Part shown: positions 34,814 to 43,945 of the stretch, one piece after another
Position numbering within the stretch: the stretch's first letter is position 1
Layout of the letters: each line of letters starts with the position of its first letter
Assembly (NCBI RefSeq): GCF_042677045.1
Contig: NZ_JBHTIH010000003.1
Coordinates: 310,001-374,000, forward strand
Source: Lysobacter_K koreensis
GTDB taxonomy: Bacteria > Pseudomonadota > Gammaproteobacteria > Xanthomonadales > Xanthomonadaceae
DNA: 64,000 nucleotides
Reading direction: 5' to 3'
Program-made: the position numbers and the translations under genes
The notes under the pieces: model-generated
Seen by the model: the letters and a program-made list of their open reading frames with translations, nothing else
Databases searched by the model: none
Told to the model about the DNA's origin: nothing

Positions 34814-35848
34814 ATGCCCATCACCCCGCAAGAAGCCCTGCAGCGCACCATCGAGCACCGCGAGATCTTCCACGACGAGATGGTCGAGCTGATGCGCCAG
34901 GTCATGCGCGGCGAGGTGTCGCCGACGATGACCGCGGCGATCCTCACCGGCCTGCGCGTCAAGAAGGAAACCATCGGCGAGATCGCCGGCGCGGCCACCG
35001 TGCTGCGCGAGTTCGCGCGCCCGGTCGAGGTCGCCGACCGCACCCACCTGGTCGACATCGTCGGCACCGGCGGCGATGGCGCGCACACGTTCAACATCTC
35101 GACCGCGAGCATGTTCGTGGTCGCCGCCGCCGGCGCCAAGGTCGCCAAGCACGGCAACCGCAGCGTGTCGTCGAAGTCGGGCAGTGCCGACGTGCTCGAG
35201 GCGCTCGGCGCGGCGATCGAGCTGCAGCCCGAGCAAGTGTCGCAGTGCATCGCGCAGTGCGGGATCGGCTTCATGTACGCGCCGGTGCACCACCCGGCGA
35301 TGAAGGTGGTGGCGCCGGTGCGGCGCGAGATGGGGGTGCGCACGCTGTTCAACATCCTCGGCCCGCTGACCAACCCGGCCGGCGCGCCGAGCATCCTGAT
35401 GGGCGTGTTCCACCCCGACCTGGTCGGCATCCAGGTGCGCGTGCTGCAGGAGCTCGGGGCACAAAGGGCCTTGGTGGTCTGGGGCCGCGACGGCATGGAC
35501 GAGATCTCGCTCGGCGCCGCGACCCTGGTCGGCGAACTGCGCGACGGTGTGGTGCGCGAGTACGAGGTGCACCCGGAGGACTTCGGCATCGCGATGGCCG
35601 CCAGCCGCAACCTGCGCGTGGGCGACGCGACCGAATCGAAGGCGATGCTGCTGGCCGCGCTCGACAACACGCCGGGGCTGCCGCTGGAGATCGTCGCGCT
35701 CAATGCCGGCGCGGCGTTGTTTGCGGCCGGCGTCGCCGACGGCATCGCCGACGGCATCGCGCGGGCACGCACCGCGATCGCCTCGGGCGCGGCCCGCGCC
35801 AAGCTGGACGAGTTCGTCGCCACCACCCAGCGGCTGGCTACCGCGTGA
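34814..35848 (+). CDS. trpD: Anthranilate phosphoribosyltransferase TrpD
   Basis: 344 residues, the family length. The PRPP-binding loop GTGGDG (84-89), the KHGNRSVSSKSGSADVLEALG stretch and the catalytic-site NPAGAP motif are all present. It transfers phosphoribose to anthranilate in the second step of tryptophan synthesis. The ATG at 34814 follows the palindromic element. Next comes iadA, only eight bases after the stop, in place of the trpC expected here. Confidence 0.97.
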   Translation: MPITPQEALQRTIEHREIFHDEMVELMRQVMRGEVSPTMTAAILTGLRVKKETIGEIAGAATVLREFARPVEVADRTHLVDIVGTGGDGAHTFNISTASMFVVAAAGAKVAKHGNRSVSSKSGSADVLEALGAAIELQPEQVSQCIAQCGIGFMYAPVHHPAMKVVAPVRREMGVRTLFNILGPLTNPAGAPSILMGVFHPDLVGIQVRVLQELGAQRALVVWGRDGMDEISLGAATLVGELRDGVVREYEVHPEDFGIAMAASRNLRVGDATESKAMLLAALDNTPGLPLEIVALNAGAALFAAGVADGIADGIARARTAIASGAARAKLDEFVATTQRLATA

Positions 35849-35856
35849 CCGTGTCC

Positions 35857-37026
35857 ATGCCCACCCTGCAGCTGCTGCGCAACGCCGACGTCCATGCGCC
35901 CGAGCCGCTCGGCGTGCAACAGTTGCTGCTCGGCGGCGGCAAGGTGCTGTGGATCGGCGACGCATTGCCGGAGTTGCCCGCGGCGTTGCCCGTCGACACC
36001 ATCGACCTGGAAGGCCGGCGGCTGATCCCGGGCCTGGTCGATGGCCACGTCCACGTCACCGGCGGCGGCGGCGAGTCCGGCTTCTCGACCCGCGTGCCGG
36101 CGCCGCTGCTCTCGCGCTACACCCGCGCCGGCGTCACCAGCGTGGTCGGCCTGCTCGGCACCGACGATTGCGCGCGCAGCACGCGCGAACTGGTCGCGTC
36201 GATTTACGCATTGCGCGAGCAGGGCCTCAATGCCTGGGGTTACAGCGGCGGCTACCACCTGCCGCCGACCACGCTGACCGGCAGCGTGCGTGGCGACATC
36301 GCGTTCGTCGAACCGCTGATCGGCGTCGGCGAGATCGCGATCAGCGACCACCGCTCCAGCCAACCGACCCTCGACGAGCTGCTGCGGCTCGCGTCGGAGG
36401 CGCACGTCGCCGGGCTGATGACCGGCAAGGCCGGCATCGTCCACCTGCACCTGGGCGATGGTGCGCGCGGGCTGGAGCTGGTGCGGCGCGCGCTCGACGG
36501 CAGCGAACTGCCGGCGCGGGTGTTCAATCCGACCCACGTCAACCGCCGCCGTGCGCTGTTCGATGAGGCCGTGGAACTGGCGCGGCGGGGTTGCTGCATC
36601 GACCTCACCGCGTTCCCGGTGGCGGAGGGCGAGGACGCCTGGAGCGCGGCCGACGCCTGGCTGCGCTATCGCGACAGCGGCGCGCCACCGGCGCATCTCA
36701 CCGTCAGCTCCGATGCCGGCGGCTGCCTGCCGTGCTTCGACGCCGACGGCCGGGTCTGTGGCATGGACGTCGGCGAGTCGGGCGCGCTGCTGGCCACGCT
36801 CAACGAACTGCTCGCCCGCGGCGTGACGCTGGAACAGGCGCTGCCCGCGTTCACCAGCAACCCGGCGCGGCTGCTGCGGCTGGCGGGCAAGGGTCAGATC
36901 GCGGTCGGCGCCGATGCCGACCTGGTCGCGCTCGATGCGCAAGGCGCGGCCTGCGACGTGTTCATCGCCGGCGTCGCGCACGTGCGGGCCGGCGTCGTGC
37001 AGCGCCGTGGTATTTTCGAGCGCTGA
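35857..37026 (+). CDS. iadA: Isoaspartyl (beta-aspartyl) dipeptidase, IadA-type
   Basis: 389 residues, amidohydrolase superfamily. Metal ligands are visible: HVH in LVDGHVHVTGGGGE (about 60-62), His in VHLHLGD, His in NPTHVNR and Asp in VSSDAGG. The position that in E. coli IadA is a carbamylated Lys (IGVKxAISDHRS) reads GVGEIAISDHRS here, with Glu159. It should cleave beta-Asp-Arg dipeptides released from cyanophycin. ATG 35857 was chosen; GTG 35851 is an alternative. It lies eight bases after trpD and upstream of cyanophycinase. Confidence 0.92.
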   Translation: MPTLQLLRNADVHAPEPLGVQQLLLGGGKVLWIGDALPELPAALPVDTIDLEGRRLIPGLVDGHVHVTGGGGESGFSTRVPAPLLSRYTRAGVTSVVGLLGTDDCARSTRELVASIYALREQGLNAWGYSGGYHLPPTTLTGSVRGDIAFVEPLIGVGEIAISDHRSSQPTLDELLRLASEAHVAGLMTGKAGIVHLHLGDGARGLELVRRALDGSELPARVFNPTHVNRRRALFDEAVELARRGCCIDLTAFPVAEGEDAWSAADAWLRYRDSGAPPAHLTVSSDAGGCLPCFDADGRVCGMDVGESGALLATLNELLARGVTLEQALPAFTSNPARLLRLAGKGQIAVGADADLVALDAQGAACDVFIAGVAHVRAGVVQRRGIFER

Positions 37027-37062
37027 TCGACGCGATCCACCCCACCTGGCCCGGAGCCACGA

Positions 37063-37905
37063 ATGTGCCCAAGCAAGACCCCCGACGGTGAGCAGCGGGG
37101 CTGGATCATTCCGATCGGCGGCGCGGAGGATCGGGAAAGCCGCCGGCGGATCCTCAAGCGCTTCGTGCAGCTGAGCGGCGGCCGCGATGCCGACATCGTC
37201 ATCATCCCGACCGCCAGCCGCAAGGCCGACACCGGCAGCCGCTACGAAGAACTGTTCCAGCGCCTGGAAGCCGGCCGCGCCACGGTGGTGGATTTCGTCG
37301 ATCGCGAGGACGGTGCGCGCGACGATTACCTGCGCCGGCTCGAAACTGCCACCGGCGTGTTCTTCACCGGCGGCAACCAGCTGCGGATCACCACCATTCT
37401 CGGCGGCACCCCGGCCGCACGGTTGATCCGCACCCGCAACGCGCATGGCGTGCACGTGGCCGGCACCAGCGCCGGCGCCAGCGTGCTGAGCGAGCACATG
37501 ATCGCGTTCGGCAAGGAAGGCTCGTCGCCGCGCGCCGGCAGCGTGCGCCTGGCGCCCGGCCTGGGCCTGACCAACCGCTTCATCATCGACCAGCATTTCC
37601 GCCAGCGCGACCGGCTCGGCCGGCTGGTGGCGGCGCTGGCCTACAACCCGTACGCGATCGGCATCGGCCTGGACGAGGACACCGCGGCATTCATCGGCCC
37701 CGACAACACCCTGGAGGTCGAAGGCAGCGGCGCGGTGACCGTGGTCGATGCCAGCGAGCTGCAGTTCTCGTCGATGGCCGACGTCAGCCAGAGTCAGGCG
37801 GTATGCCTGCTCGGGCTGAGGGTGCACCTGCTGGTCGCGGGCGCCACCTACAACCTGCACACACGAATCGCGTCGCCGGGATCGCTGGTGACGGAAAAAA
37901 CCTGA
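37063..37905 (+). CDS. cphB: Cyanophycinase CphB
   Basis: 280 residues, S51-type serine peptidase. The nucleophile elbow is GTSAGAS with Ser136, and the upstream strand FFTGGNQLR and the IIDQHFRQRDRLGRL segment (His/Arg for substrate binding) match cyanophycinases. There is no signal peptide, so it acts in the cytoplasm. It degrades the Asp-Arg storage polymer to beta-Asp-Arg dipeptides, the substrate of the preceding gene. cphA starts eight bases after its stop. Confidence 0.95.
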   Translation: MCPSKTPDGEQRGWIIPIGGAEDRESRRRILKRFVQLSGGRDADIVIIPTASRKADTGSRYEELFQRLEAGRATVVDFVDREDGARDDYLRRLETATGVFFTGGNQLRITTILGGTPAARLIRTRNAHGVHVAGTSAGASVLSEHMIAFGKEGSSPRAGSVRLAPGLGLTNRFIIDQHFRQRDRLGRLVAALAYNPYAIGIGLDEDTAAFIGPDNTLEVEGSGAVTVVDASELQFSSMADVSQSQAVCLLGLRVHLLVAGATYNLHTRIASPGSLVTEKT

Positions 37906-37912
37906 GACCGTC

Positions 37913-40720
37913 ATGCGCATCCTTGAACGCTCCGTCTATGTCGGTCCCTCGCAGTACGCGCACTTCCCGGTGATCCGGCTGGTCCTCGACCTGGAGGCGC
38001 TGGAGGCCTGGCCCACCGGCCGCCTGGGCGCCGGCTTCGTCGACGGCCTGGTCGCCGCGCTGCCCGGGCTGGCCGAGCACGGCTGCTCCTACAAGCAGTC
38101 CGGCGGTTTCCTGCGCCGCATGCGCGAGGACGAGGGCACCTGGCTCGGGCACGTGCTCGAGCACGTCGCGATCGAACTGCAGAACGTCGCCGGCGAGAAC
38201 GTCACGTTCGGGCGCACCCGCAGCATCGACGGCCGTCCTGGCGTGTACTCGGTGGTCTACCAGTACGCGCAGCGCGAGGAGGGCATCGCCGCCGGCGAGC
38301 TGGCGCTGAAGCTGCTCGATTCGCTGCTGCCGGCCGAGCTGCGTGCTGAGCCCGGCCCCGATGCGCCCGCGCCCGGTGCGCCGGGCGAAGCCTGGAACTG
38401 GAGCACCGCGCGCGACCAGTTCATCCTCTACGCGCAGAAGCGCGCGCTCGGCCCGTCGACCGCCTCGCTGGTGCGCGCCGCCGAAGAGCGCGGCATCCCG
38501 TGGCTGCGGCTCAACGCGCAGTCGCTGATCCAGCTGGGCCACGGCAAGTACCAGCAGCGCATCCAGGCCACGGTGACCGGCCGCACGCCGTACATCGCGG
38601 TGCAACTGGCCGGCGACAAGGACGAGACCAACCGCATCCTGCATTCGCTCGGCCTGCCGGTGCCGCGCCAGGTGCTGGTCGACCAGCAATCCGCCGCGGT
38701 CCAGGCCGCCGCCAAGCTCGGCGGTTCGGTGGTGGTCAAGCCCTACAACGGCAACCATGGCCGCGGCATCACGATTGATATCTCCGCGCCCGACGACGTG
38801 CGCGCCGCCTACCAGGCCGCGCTGCTGCATTCCAAGTCGGTGATCGTCGAGACCTGCATCCCCGGCGACGACCACCGCCTGCTGGTGGTCAACGGCGAGC
38901 TGATCGCGGCCACCCGCCGCACCCCGGGCCACGTCCGCGGCGACGGTCAACGCACGATCGCCGAACTGGTCGAGCAGGTGAACCAGGACCCGCGCCGCGG
39001 CGTCGGTCACGAGAAAGTGCTGACCCGCCTGGAGCTCGACGCGCAGGCGGAGATGATGATGGCGCGCGCCGGCTACAGCGCCGACTCGGTGCCCGCCGCG
39101 GACGAGGTTGTCTACCTGCGCTCGACCGCGAACCTGTCCACCGGCGGCACCGCGACCGATGTCACCGACATCATCCACCCGGACAACCGCGACATGGCGG
39201 TGCGCGCGGTGCGCGCGATCGGCCTGGACGTCGGTGGCGTGGATTTCATCACCACCAACATCGCCGAGAGCTACAAGGCGATCGGCGGCGGCATCTGCGA
39301 GGTCAACGCCGCGCCCGGCTTTCGCATGCACGTCGCGCCCAGCGAAGGCACGCCGCGCGACGCCGCCGGCCCGGTGATCGACATGCTGTTCCCGCCGGGC
39401 ACGCCGTCGCGGGTGCCGATCGCCGCGATCACCGGCACCAACGGCAAGACCACCACCGCGCGGATGCTCGCGCACATCGCCAAGATGGCCGGCTACACGC
39501 CGGGCCTGACCACCACCGACGGCGTCTACATCGACGGCCAGCGCACCGTGGAAGGCGACATGACCGGGCCGGTATCGGCGCGCATGGTGCTGTCCGACCC
39601 GCACGTCGACCTGGCCGTGCTGGAAACCGCGCGCGGCGGCCTGGTGCGCGCCGGCATGGGCGTGCCGGAAGTCGACGTCGGCGCGGTGATCAACGTGCAG
39701 GCCGACCACCTCGGCCTGAAGGGCATCGACACGCTGGAGCAACTGGCGCAGATCAAGCGGGTGGTGGTGGAGGTGGCGCGCGAGTGCGCGGTGCTGAACG
39801 CCGACGACCCCAACGTGCTGAAAATGTCCGGCTACACCGATGCCAAGGTGATCTGCTACGTGACGATGAACCCCGCGCACCCGCTGGTGCGCGAGCACAT
39901 CCGCGCCGGTGGCCGTGCCTGCGCGCTCGAGGCGGGCGTCAACGGCCAGATGATCACGCTGTACGACAAGGGCAGCCACATCCCGCTGATCTGGACCCAC
40001 CTGATCCCGGCAACGCTCGAGGGCCGCGCCCTGCACAACGTCCAGAACGCGATGGTCGCCGCGGCGATGGCGTTTTCGCTGGGGATCAAGCTCGACCCGA
40101 TCCGCCAGGGGCTGCGCACGTTCGACACCACGTTCTTTCAGGTGCCCGGGCGCATGAACGTGTTCAGCGAGCACCCGTTCAAGGTGCTGATGGACTACGG
40201 TCACAACGCCCACGCGGTCGGGGTGATGGCCGACCTGGCGCAGCGCCTGGACGTGGCCGGCCGCCGGATCGTGGTGCTGGCCGGACCCGGCGACCGCCGC
40301 GACGAGGACCTGCGCGCGATCGCGGAAGCGGTGGCCGGCAAGTTCGATCACTACTTCTGTCGGCGCGACGATTCGCTGCGGGGCCGCGACGGCGACGAAG
40401 TGCCGCGCATCATCGCCGCCGCGCTGCGCGCGCACGGCGTGCCGGAGGCCGCGATCTCGATCATTCCCGACGAGCAGCAGGCGATCGACGCCGCGCTGCG
40501 CATGGGCCAGCTGGGCGACCTGGTGCTGGTGTTCGCCGATGCGCTGGCGCGCTCGTGGAAACAGATCACCCGGTTCCGCCCCGAAGGCGACGTGCCGCGC
40601 GCGGTCGAGCGGGCCGAGACCCCGGCACTCGAGCCGCTCGACGAGGCGTTGTACTCGGTGATGGAAGGCGTGGTGCGCGACGAGCGCGGCCTGCGTTTCG
40701 AACGCGAGGCCAACGATTGA
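37913..40720 (+). CDS. cphA: Cyanophycin synthetase CphA
   Basis: 935 residues, slightly longer than usual. The order is N-domain (about 1-160, start MRILERSVYVGPSQYAHFPVIRL), ATP-grasp domain (about 200-480, with VVVKPYNGNHGRGI near 275), then a Mur-ligase domain with P-loop ITGTNGKTTT (about residue 508), ETARGGLVRAG and the C-terminal lobe. The ATP-grasp site adds Asp to the backbone and the Mur site adds Arg to the side chain. All key motifs look intact. It sits in the trp string between cphB and a second Mur ligase. Confidence 0.97.
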   Translation: MRILERSVYVGPSQYAHFPVIRLVLDLEALEAWPTGRLGAGFVDGLVAALPGLAEHGCSYKQSGGFLRRMREDEGTWLGHVLEHVAIELQNVAGENVTFGRTRSIDGRPGVYSVVYQYAQREEGIAAGELALKLLDSLLPAELRAEPGPDAPAPGAPGEAWNWSTARDQFILYAQKRALGPSTASLVRAAEERGIPWLRLNAQSLIQLGHGKYQQRIQATVTGRTPYIAVQLAGDKDETNRILHSLGLPVPRQVLVDQQSAAVQAAAKLGGSVVVKPYNGNHGRGITIDISAPDDVRAAYQAALLHSKSVIVETCIPGDDHRLLVVNGELIAATRRTPGHVRGDGQRTIAELVEQVNQDPRRGVGHEKVLTRLELDAQAEMMMARAGYSADSVPAADEVVYLRSTANLSTGGTATDVTDIIHPDNRDMAVRAVRAIGLDVGGVDFITTNIAESYKAIGGGICEVNAAPGFRMHVAPSEGTPRDAAGPVIDMLFPPGTPSRVPIAAITGTNGKTTTARMLAHIAKMAGYTPGLTTTDGVYIDGQRTVEGDMTGPVSARMVLSDPHVDLAVLETARGGLVRAGMGVPEVDVGAVINVQADHLGLKGIDTLEQLAQIKRVVVEVARECAVLNADDPNVLKMSGYTDAKVICYVTMNPAHPLVREHIRAGGRACALEAGVNGQMITLYDKGSHIPLIWTHLIPATLEGRALHNVQNAMVAAAMAFSLGIKLDPIRQGLRTFDTTFFQVPGRMNVFSEHPFKVLMDYGHNAHAVGVMADLAQRLDVAGRRIVVLAGPGDRRDEDLRAIAEAVAGKFDHYFCRRDDSLRGRDGDEVPRIIAAALRAHGVPEAAISIIPDEQQAIDAALRMGQLGDLVLVFADALARSWKQITRFRPEGDVPRAVERAETPALEPLDEALYSVMEGVVRDERGLRFEREAND

Positions 40721-40875
40721 GCCGGTGCCGGCGATACCCGGCACTGATGCCACGGCCGTGACAACGCGCACCAGCAGTGCGCTTCGCGTTTGCGGGACTG
40801 GCGCACGCGCGGAGCGGGACAACCCAAGCCCCGATGTCGGGCGAGCAGGCGCGGGCCCACGAAGTCGAGCCATCG

Positions 40876-42690
40876 ATGCGCAGTGAACCTCCCTTCGACG
40901 AGTCGCGCCGGCTGACCGGCAGCAACCTGTACTTCGACGGCCCCGGCGCCGCGCTCGAGACCCTCGGCGCGGCGCGGCTGGACGAGGCGGCGCTGGCCGG
41001 GTGGCAGGCGCGCATCGGCCGCGTGCGCGACGCGCTGTGCTGGCCGCACGCCGCGCTGGTGGTACGCCGGCATGCCAGCGGCGCGTCGCTGGCGTTCGCC
41101 GCGCCCCTGGACCAGCTCTACACCGCCGCGGAAGCCAACGAGTGGGCGTGGCGCGCGAGCCTGCACGCGGTCGGCCACGATGGCGCCGACGGCGATGCAC
41201 ACGCGCCCGGATACGCGCCGGCATGGGACGAGGTGTCCGCGTTGCGGACCTTCGGCGCGATGGCCGCGGAGGAAGCCAACCCCGCGCTGCTCGCGCTGCT
41301 CGCTGCCGCGCGCGCGCGCGGCCTCCCGGCCCACGCCGACGATGACCTGCTCTCGATCGGCGAGGGCGTCGGCAGCCGCAGTTGGCCGGTGCGCGAACTG
41401 CCGGCGCCGGCCGCAGTGCCCTGGGCAGAAGTGCGCGGCATCCCGCTGGCGGTGGTGACCGGTTCCAACGGCAAGACCACCACCGTGCGCCTGCTCGCGG
41501 CGATGGCGCGCGCCCACGGCTGGAGCAGCGGCTACAGCAGTACCGACGGCCTGTTTGTCGGCGCGCAGCGCGTCGACAGCGGCGACTACTCCGGCCCGGT
41601 CGGCGCGCGCACGGTGCTGCGTCACCCCGGCGTCGAGGCCGCGATCCTCGAGACCGCGCGCGGCGGCCTGCTGCGCCGTGGCACCGCGATCCACGGCGCG
41701 CGCGTGGCGGTGGTCACCAACATCAGCCCCGACCATTTCGGCGAGTACGGGATCCACGATCTCGACGACCTCGCGCAGGTCAAGCTCAGCGTCACCCACG
41801 CGCTCGCGCGCGACGGCCTGCTGGTGCTCAACGCCGACGATCCGCTGCTGTCGCGACGCGGGGAGGCATTGGCCGCGCAGGGTGCACGCATCGGCTGGTT
41901 CGCGCTCGACGACGCGCATCCGCGCCTGCGCGCACAGCGCGCTGCCGGTGGTGCGACCTGCGGCGTGCGCGATGCCCGCCTGTGGTTGTCGATGGCCGGT
42001 GCGACGCACGACCTGGGCGAGGTCTCGGCGATGCCGATCACGCTCGCCGGCAGCGCCGGCTACAACATCGCCAATGCGGCCGCGGCAGCGCTGGCCGCGG
42101 CCGGGATGGGGATCGCCATCGACGCGATAGCCGACGTGCTCGCCCGCTTCGGCGCGCAGCCGGGCGACAACCCCGGCCGCCTGCAGCGCTGGCGCTACGG
42201 CGGCGGGCAGGCGGGCTTGCAGGCGGACGTGCAGGTCTTCCTCGACTACGCCCACAACCCCGACGGCCTGCGCGGCCTGCTGCACGTCGCCGGCACCACG
42301 CGCGCAGCCGGTCGACTCGGCCTGATCCTCGGCCAGGCCGGCAACCGCGAGGACAGCGACATCCGCGCGCTGGCGGCGGTCGCGGCCGGGTTCGCGCCGG
42401 ACCGGGTGTGGCTCAAGGACATCGGCGGCGAGTACATGCGCGGCCGCGAACCCGGCGAGATCGCCGCGATCCTGCGCGACGAACTGCTGCGCCAGGGCGT
42501 CGCCGATTCCGCGTTGCTGGTCTGCCTGGAGGAGGCCCGCGCCGCGCGCGAGGCGTTGCGCTGGGCGCGGGCGGGCGACGTGCTGGTGCTGCCGATCCAC
42601 GACCCCGCAGCGCGCGACGACGTCGTGGCGTTGCTGGACCGCCTGCAGGAAGCGGATTGGCGTGCCGGCACGGCATTGCCCGACGCGTGA
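40876..42690 (+). CDS. CphA-related Mur ligase lacking the ATP-grasp domain
   Basis: 604 residues from the ATG at 40876. The first 190 residues have no recognised domain and start RLTGSNLYFDGPGAALETLG. The remainder is a Mur ligase: P-loop VTGSNGKTTT (about 193), the CphA-like ETARGGLLRRG, SPDHFGEYGIHDLDDLAQVK, the C-terminal lobe DYAHNPDGLRGLL and LGQAGNREDSDI. No ATP-grasp part is present, unlike CphA. It should ligate an amino acid or similar group to a peptide or acid in an ATP-dependent way, perhaps related to cyanophycin. Its substrate is unknown. Confidence 0.85.
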   Translation: MRSEPPFDESRRLTGSNLYFDGPGAALETLGAARLDEAALAGWQARIGRVRDALCWPHAALVVRRHASGASLAFAAPLDQLYTAAEANEWAWRASLHAVGHDGADGDAHAPGYAPAWDEVSALRTFGAMAAEEANPALLALLAAARARGLPAHADDDLLSIGEGVGSRSWPVRELPAPAAVPWAEVRGIPLAVVTGSNGKTTTVRLLAAMARAHGWSSGYSSTDGLFVGAQRVDSGDYSGPVGARTVLRHPGVEAAILETARGGLLRRGTAIHGARVAVVTNISPDHFGEYGIHDLDDLAQVKLSVTHALARDGLLVLNADDPLLSRRGEALAAQGARIGWFALDDAHPRLRAQRAAGGATCGVRDARLWLSMAGATHDLGEVSAMPITLAGSAGYNIANAAAAALAAAGMGIAIDAIADVLARFGAQPGDNPGRLQRWRYGGGQAGLQADVQVFLDYAHNPDGLRGLLHVAGTTRAAGRLGLILGQAGNREDSDIRALAAVAAGFAPDRVWLKDIGGEYMRGREPGEIAAILRDELLRQGVADSALLVCLEEARAAREALRWARAGDVLVLPIHDPAARDDVVALLDRLQEADWRAGTALPDA

Positions 42691-42782
42691 GTCGGGCGTC
42701 ACCGGTGCGGCGCGGGCCAGGACGGGCAGGCGAAGTGCCCGGGTAGAATGGCGGCCCCACGTTGCGCGCATGGCCGGCCTCA

Positions 42783-43157
42783 ATGAGCGATTCCCCGATG
42801 AGCGACAGTGGATTCGCCCGCCTGCCCGCGCCGCCGTACTACGCGGTGATCTTCAGCTCGCGGCGCAGCACTACCGATGGCGTCATCGACGACGACGCCG
42901 GCTACGCGCAGGCGGCGCAACGCATGGTCGAGCTGGCCGCGCAGCAGCCCGGATTCCTCGGCGTGGAGTCGACCCGCGATGCCGACGGTTTCGGCATCAC
43001 CGTGAGTTACTGGACCGACGAAGCCGCGATCGTGGCGTGGAAGCGCCAGGCCGAGCACGCGGCGACGCGCGCCTACGGCCGCGAGCACTGGTACGACCAT
43101 TACGAACTGCGCGTGGCCAAGGTCGAGCGCGCCTACGGAAAGAAAACCCCCGCATGA
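42783..43157 (+). CDS. Antibiotic biosynthesis monooxygenase (ABM)-fold protein
   Basis: 124 residues; ATG 42798 is an alternative start. The dimeric alpha+beta-barrel fold is suggested by YYAVIFSSRR, the helix AAQRMVELAAQQPGFLGVESTRDADGFGITVSYW and WKRQAEHAATRAYGREHWYDHYELRVAKVER, which closely matches small ABM-family proteins. The role is unknown: such proteins may be heme-, quinone- or aldehyde-related. Its stop overlaps the trpC ATG by four bases, so the two are translationally coupled. Confidence 0.82.
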   Translation: MSDSPMSDSGFARLPAPPYYAVIFSSRRSTTDGVIDDDAGYAQAAQRMVELAAQQPGFLGVESTRDADGFGITVSYWTDEAAIVAWKRQAEHAATRAYGREHWYDHYELRVAKVERAYGKKTPA

Positions 43158-43945
43158 GCGACATCCTCAACACCATCCTCGCCCGCAAGGCCGAGGAGAT
43201 CGAGCAGCGCAGCCGCGTGCGCTCGCTGGCCGACCTGCGCGCGCGCACCGCCAACCTGCCGCCGGCGCGCGGCTTCGTCGATGCGATCAAGCGCAAGCGC
43301 GCCGCCGGCGAGGCGGCGGTGATCGCCGAGGTCAAGAAGGCCAGCCCGTCGAAGGGCCTGATCCGCAAGGACTTCCATCCCGCCGACATCGCCCGCAGCT
43401 ACGAGGCCGGCGGCGCGGCCTGCCTCTCGGTGCTCACCGACGTCGACTTCTTCCAGGGCAGCAACCTGTACCTGGGCGTGGCTCGCGCGGCGTGCACGCT
43501 GCCGGTGCTGCGCAAGGACTTCACCATCGATCCGTACCAGGTCTACGAGGCGCGCATGATCGGCGCCGACGCGATCCTGCTGATCGTCGCCGCGCTCGAG
43601 GACGGCCCGCTGGTGGAGATGGCGAACCTCGCCCACGAACTGGGCATGGACGTGCTGGTCGAAGTCCACGACATCGACGAACTCGAGCGCGCGCTGCAGA
43701 CCGACTGCGAGCTGATCGGCGTCAACAACCGCAACCTGCGCACGTTCGAGGTCTCGCTCGACACCACGCTCGCGCTCAAGGACGCGGTGCCGCGCGACCG
43801 CACCCTGGTCACCGAAAGCGGCATCGCCAGCCGCGCCGACGTGGCGCGGATGCGCGCGGCCGGCGTCGACACCTTCCTGGTCGGCGAGAGCTTCATGCGC
43901 GAACCCGACCCGGGTGCGGCGCTGCGCCGGTTGTTTGCCGCATGA
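43154..43945 (+). CDS. trpC: Indole-3-glycerol phosphate synthase TrpC
   Basis: 263 residues, single-function TIM barrel. It has the active-site strand VIAEVKKASPSKG (about 57-69), FFQGSNLYLG, VLRKDFTIDPYQVYEARMIGADAILLI, GVNNRNLRTF and VTESGIASRADV. It converts CdRP to indole-glycerol phosphate. The cyanophycin genes and the ABM gene lie between trpD and this gene. It overlaps the following HAD phosphatase by four bases. Confidence 0.98.
   Translation: MSDILNTILARKAEEIEQRSRVRSLADLRARTANLPPARGFVDAIKRKRAAGEAAVIAEVKKASPSKGLIRKDFHPADIARSYEAGGAACLSVLTDVDFFQGSNLYLGVARAACTLPVLRKDFTIDPYQVYEARMIGADAILLIVAALEDGPLVEMANLAHELGMDVLVEVHDIDELERALQTDCELIGVNNRNLRTFEVSLDTTLALKDAVPRDRTLVTESGIASRADVARMRAAGVDTFLVGESFMREPDPGAALRRLFAA

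Noticed and set aside
33826..37920. A long minus-strand open frame opposite trpG-trpD-iadA-cphB
   Set aside because: Composition is that of an antisense frame of high-GC genes; the plus-strand genes have clear catalytic motifs.
37784..41224. A minus-strand open frame of over 1100 codons opposite cphA
   Set aside because: Low-complexity His/Arg/Val-rich translation; it is the shadow of cphA.
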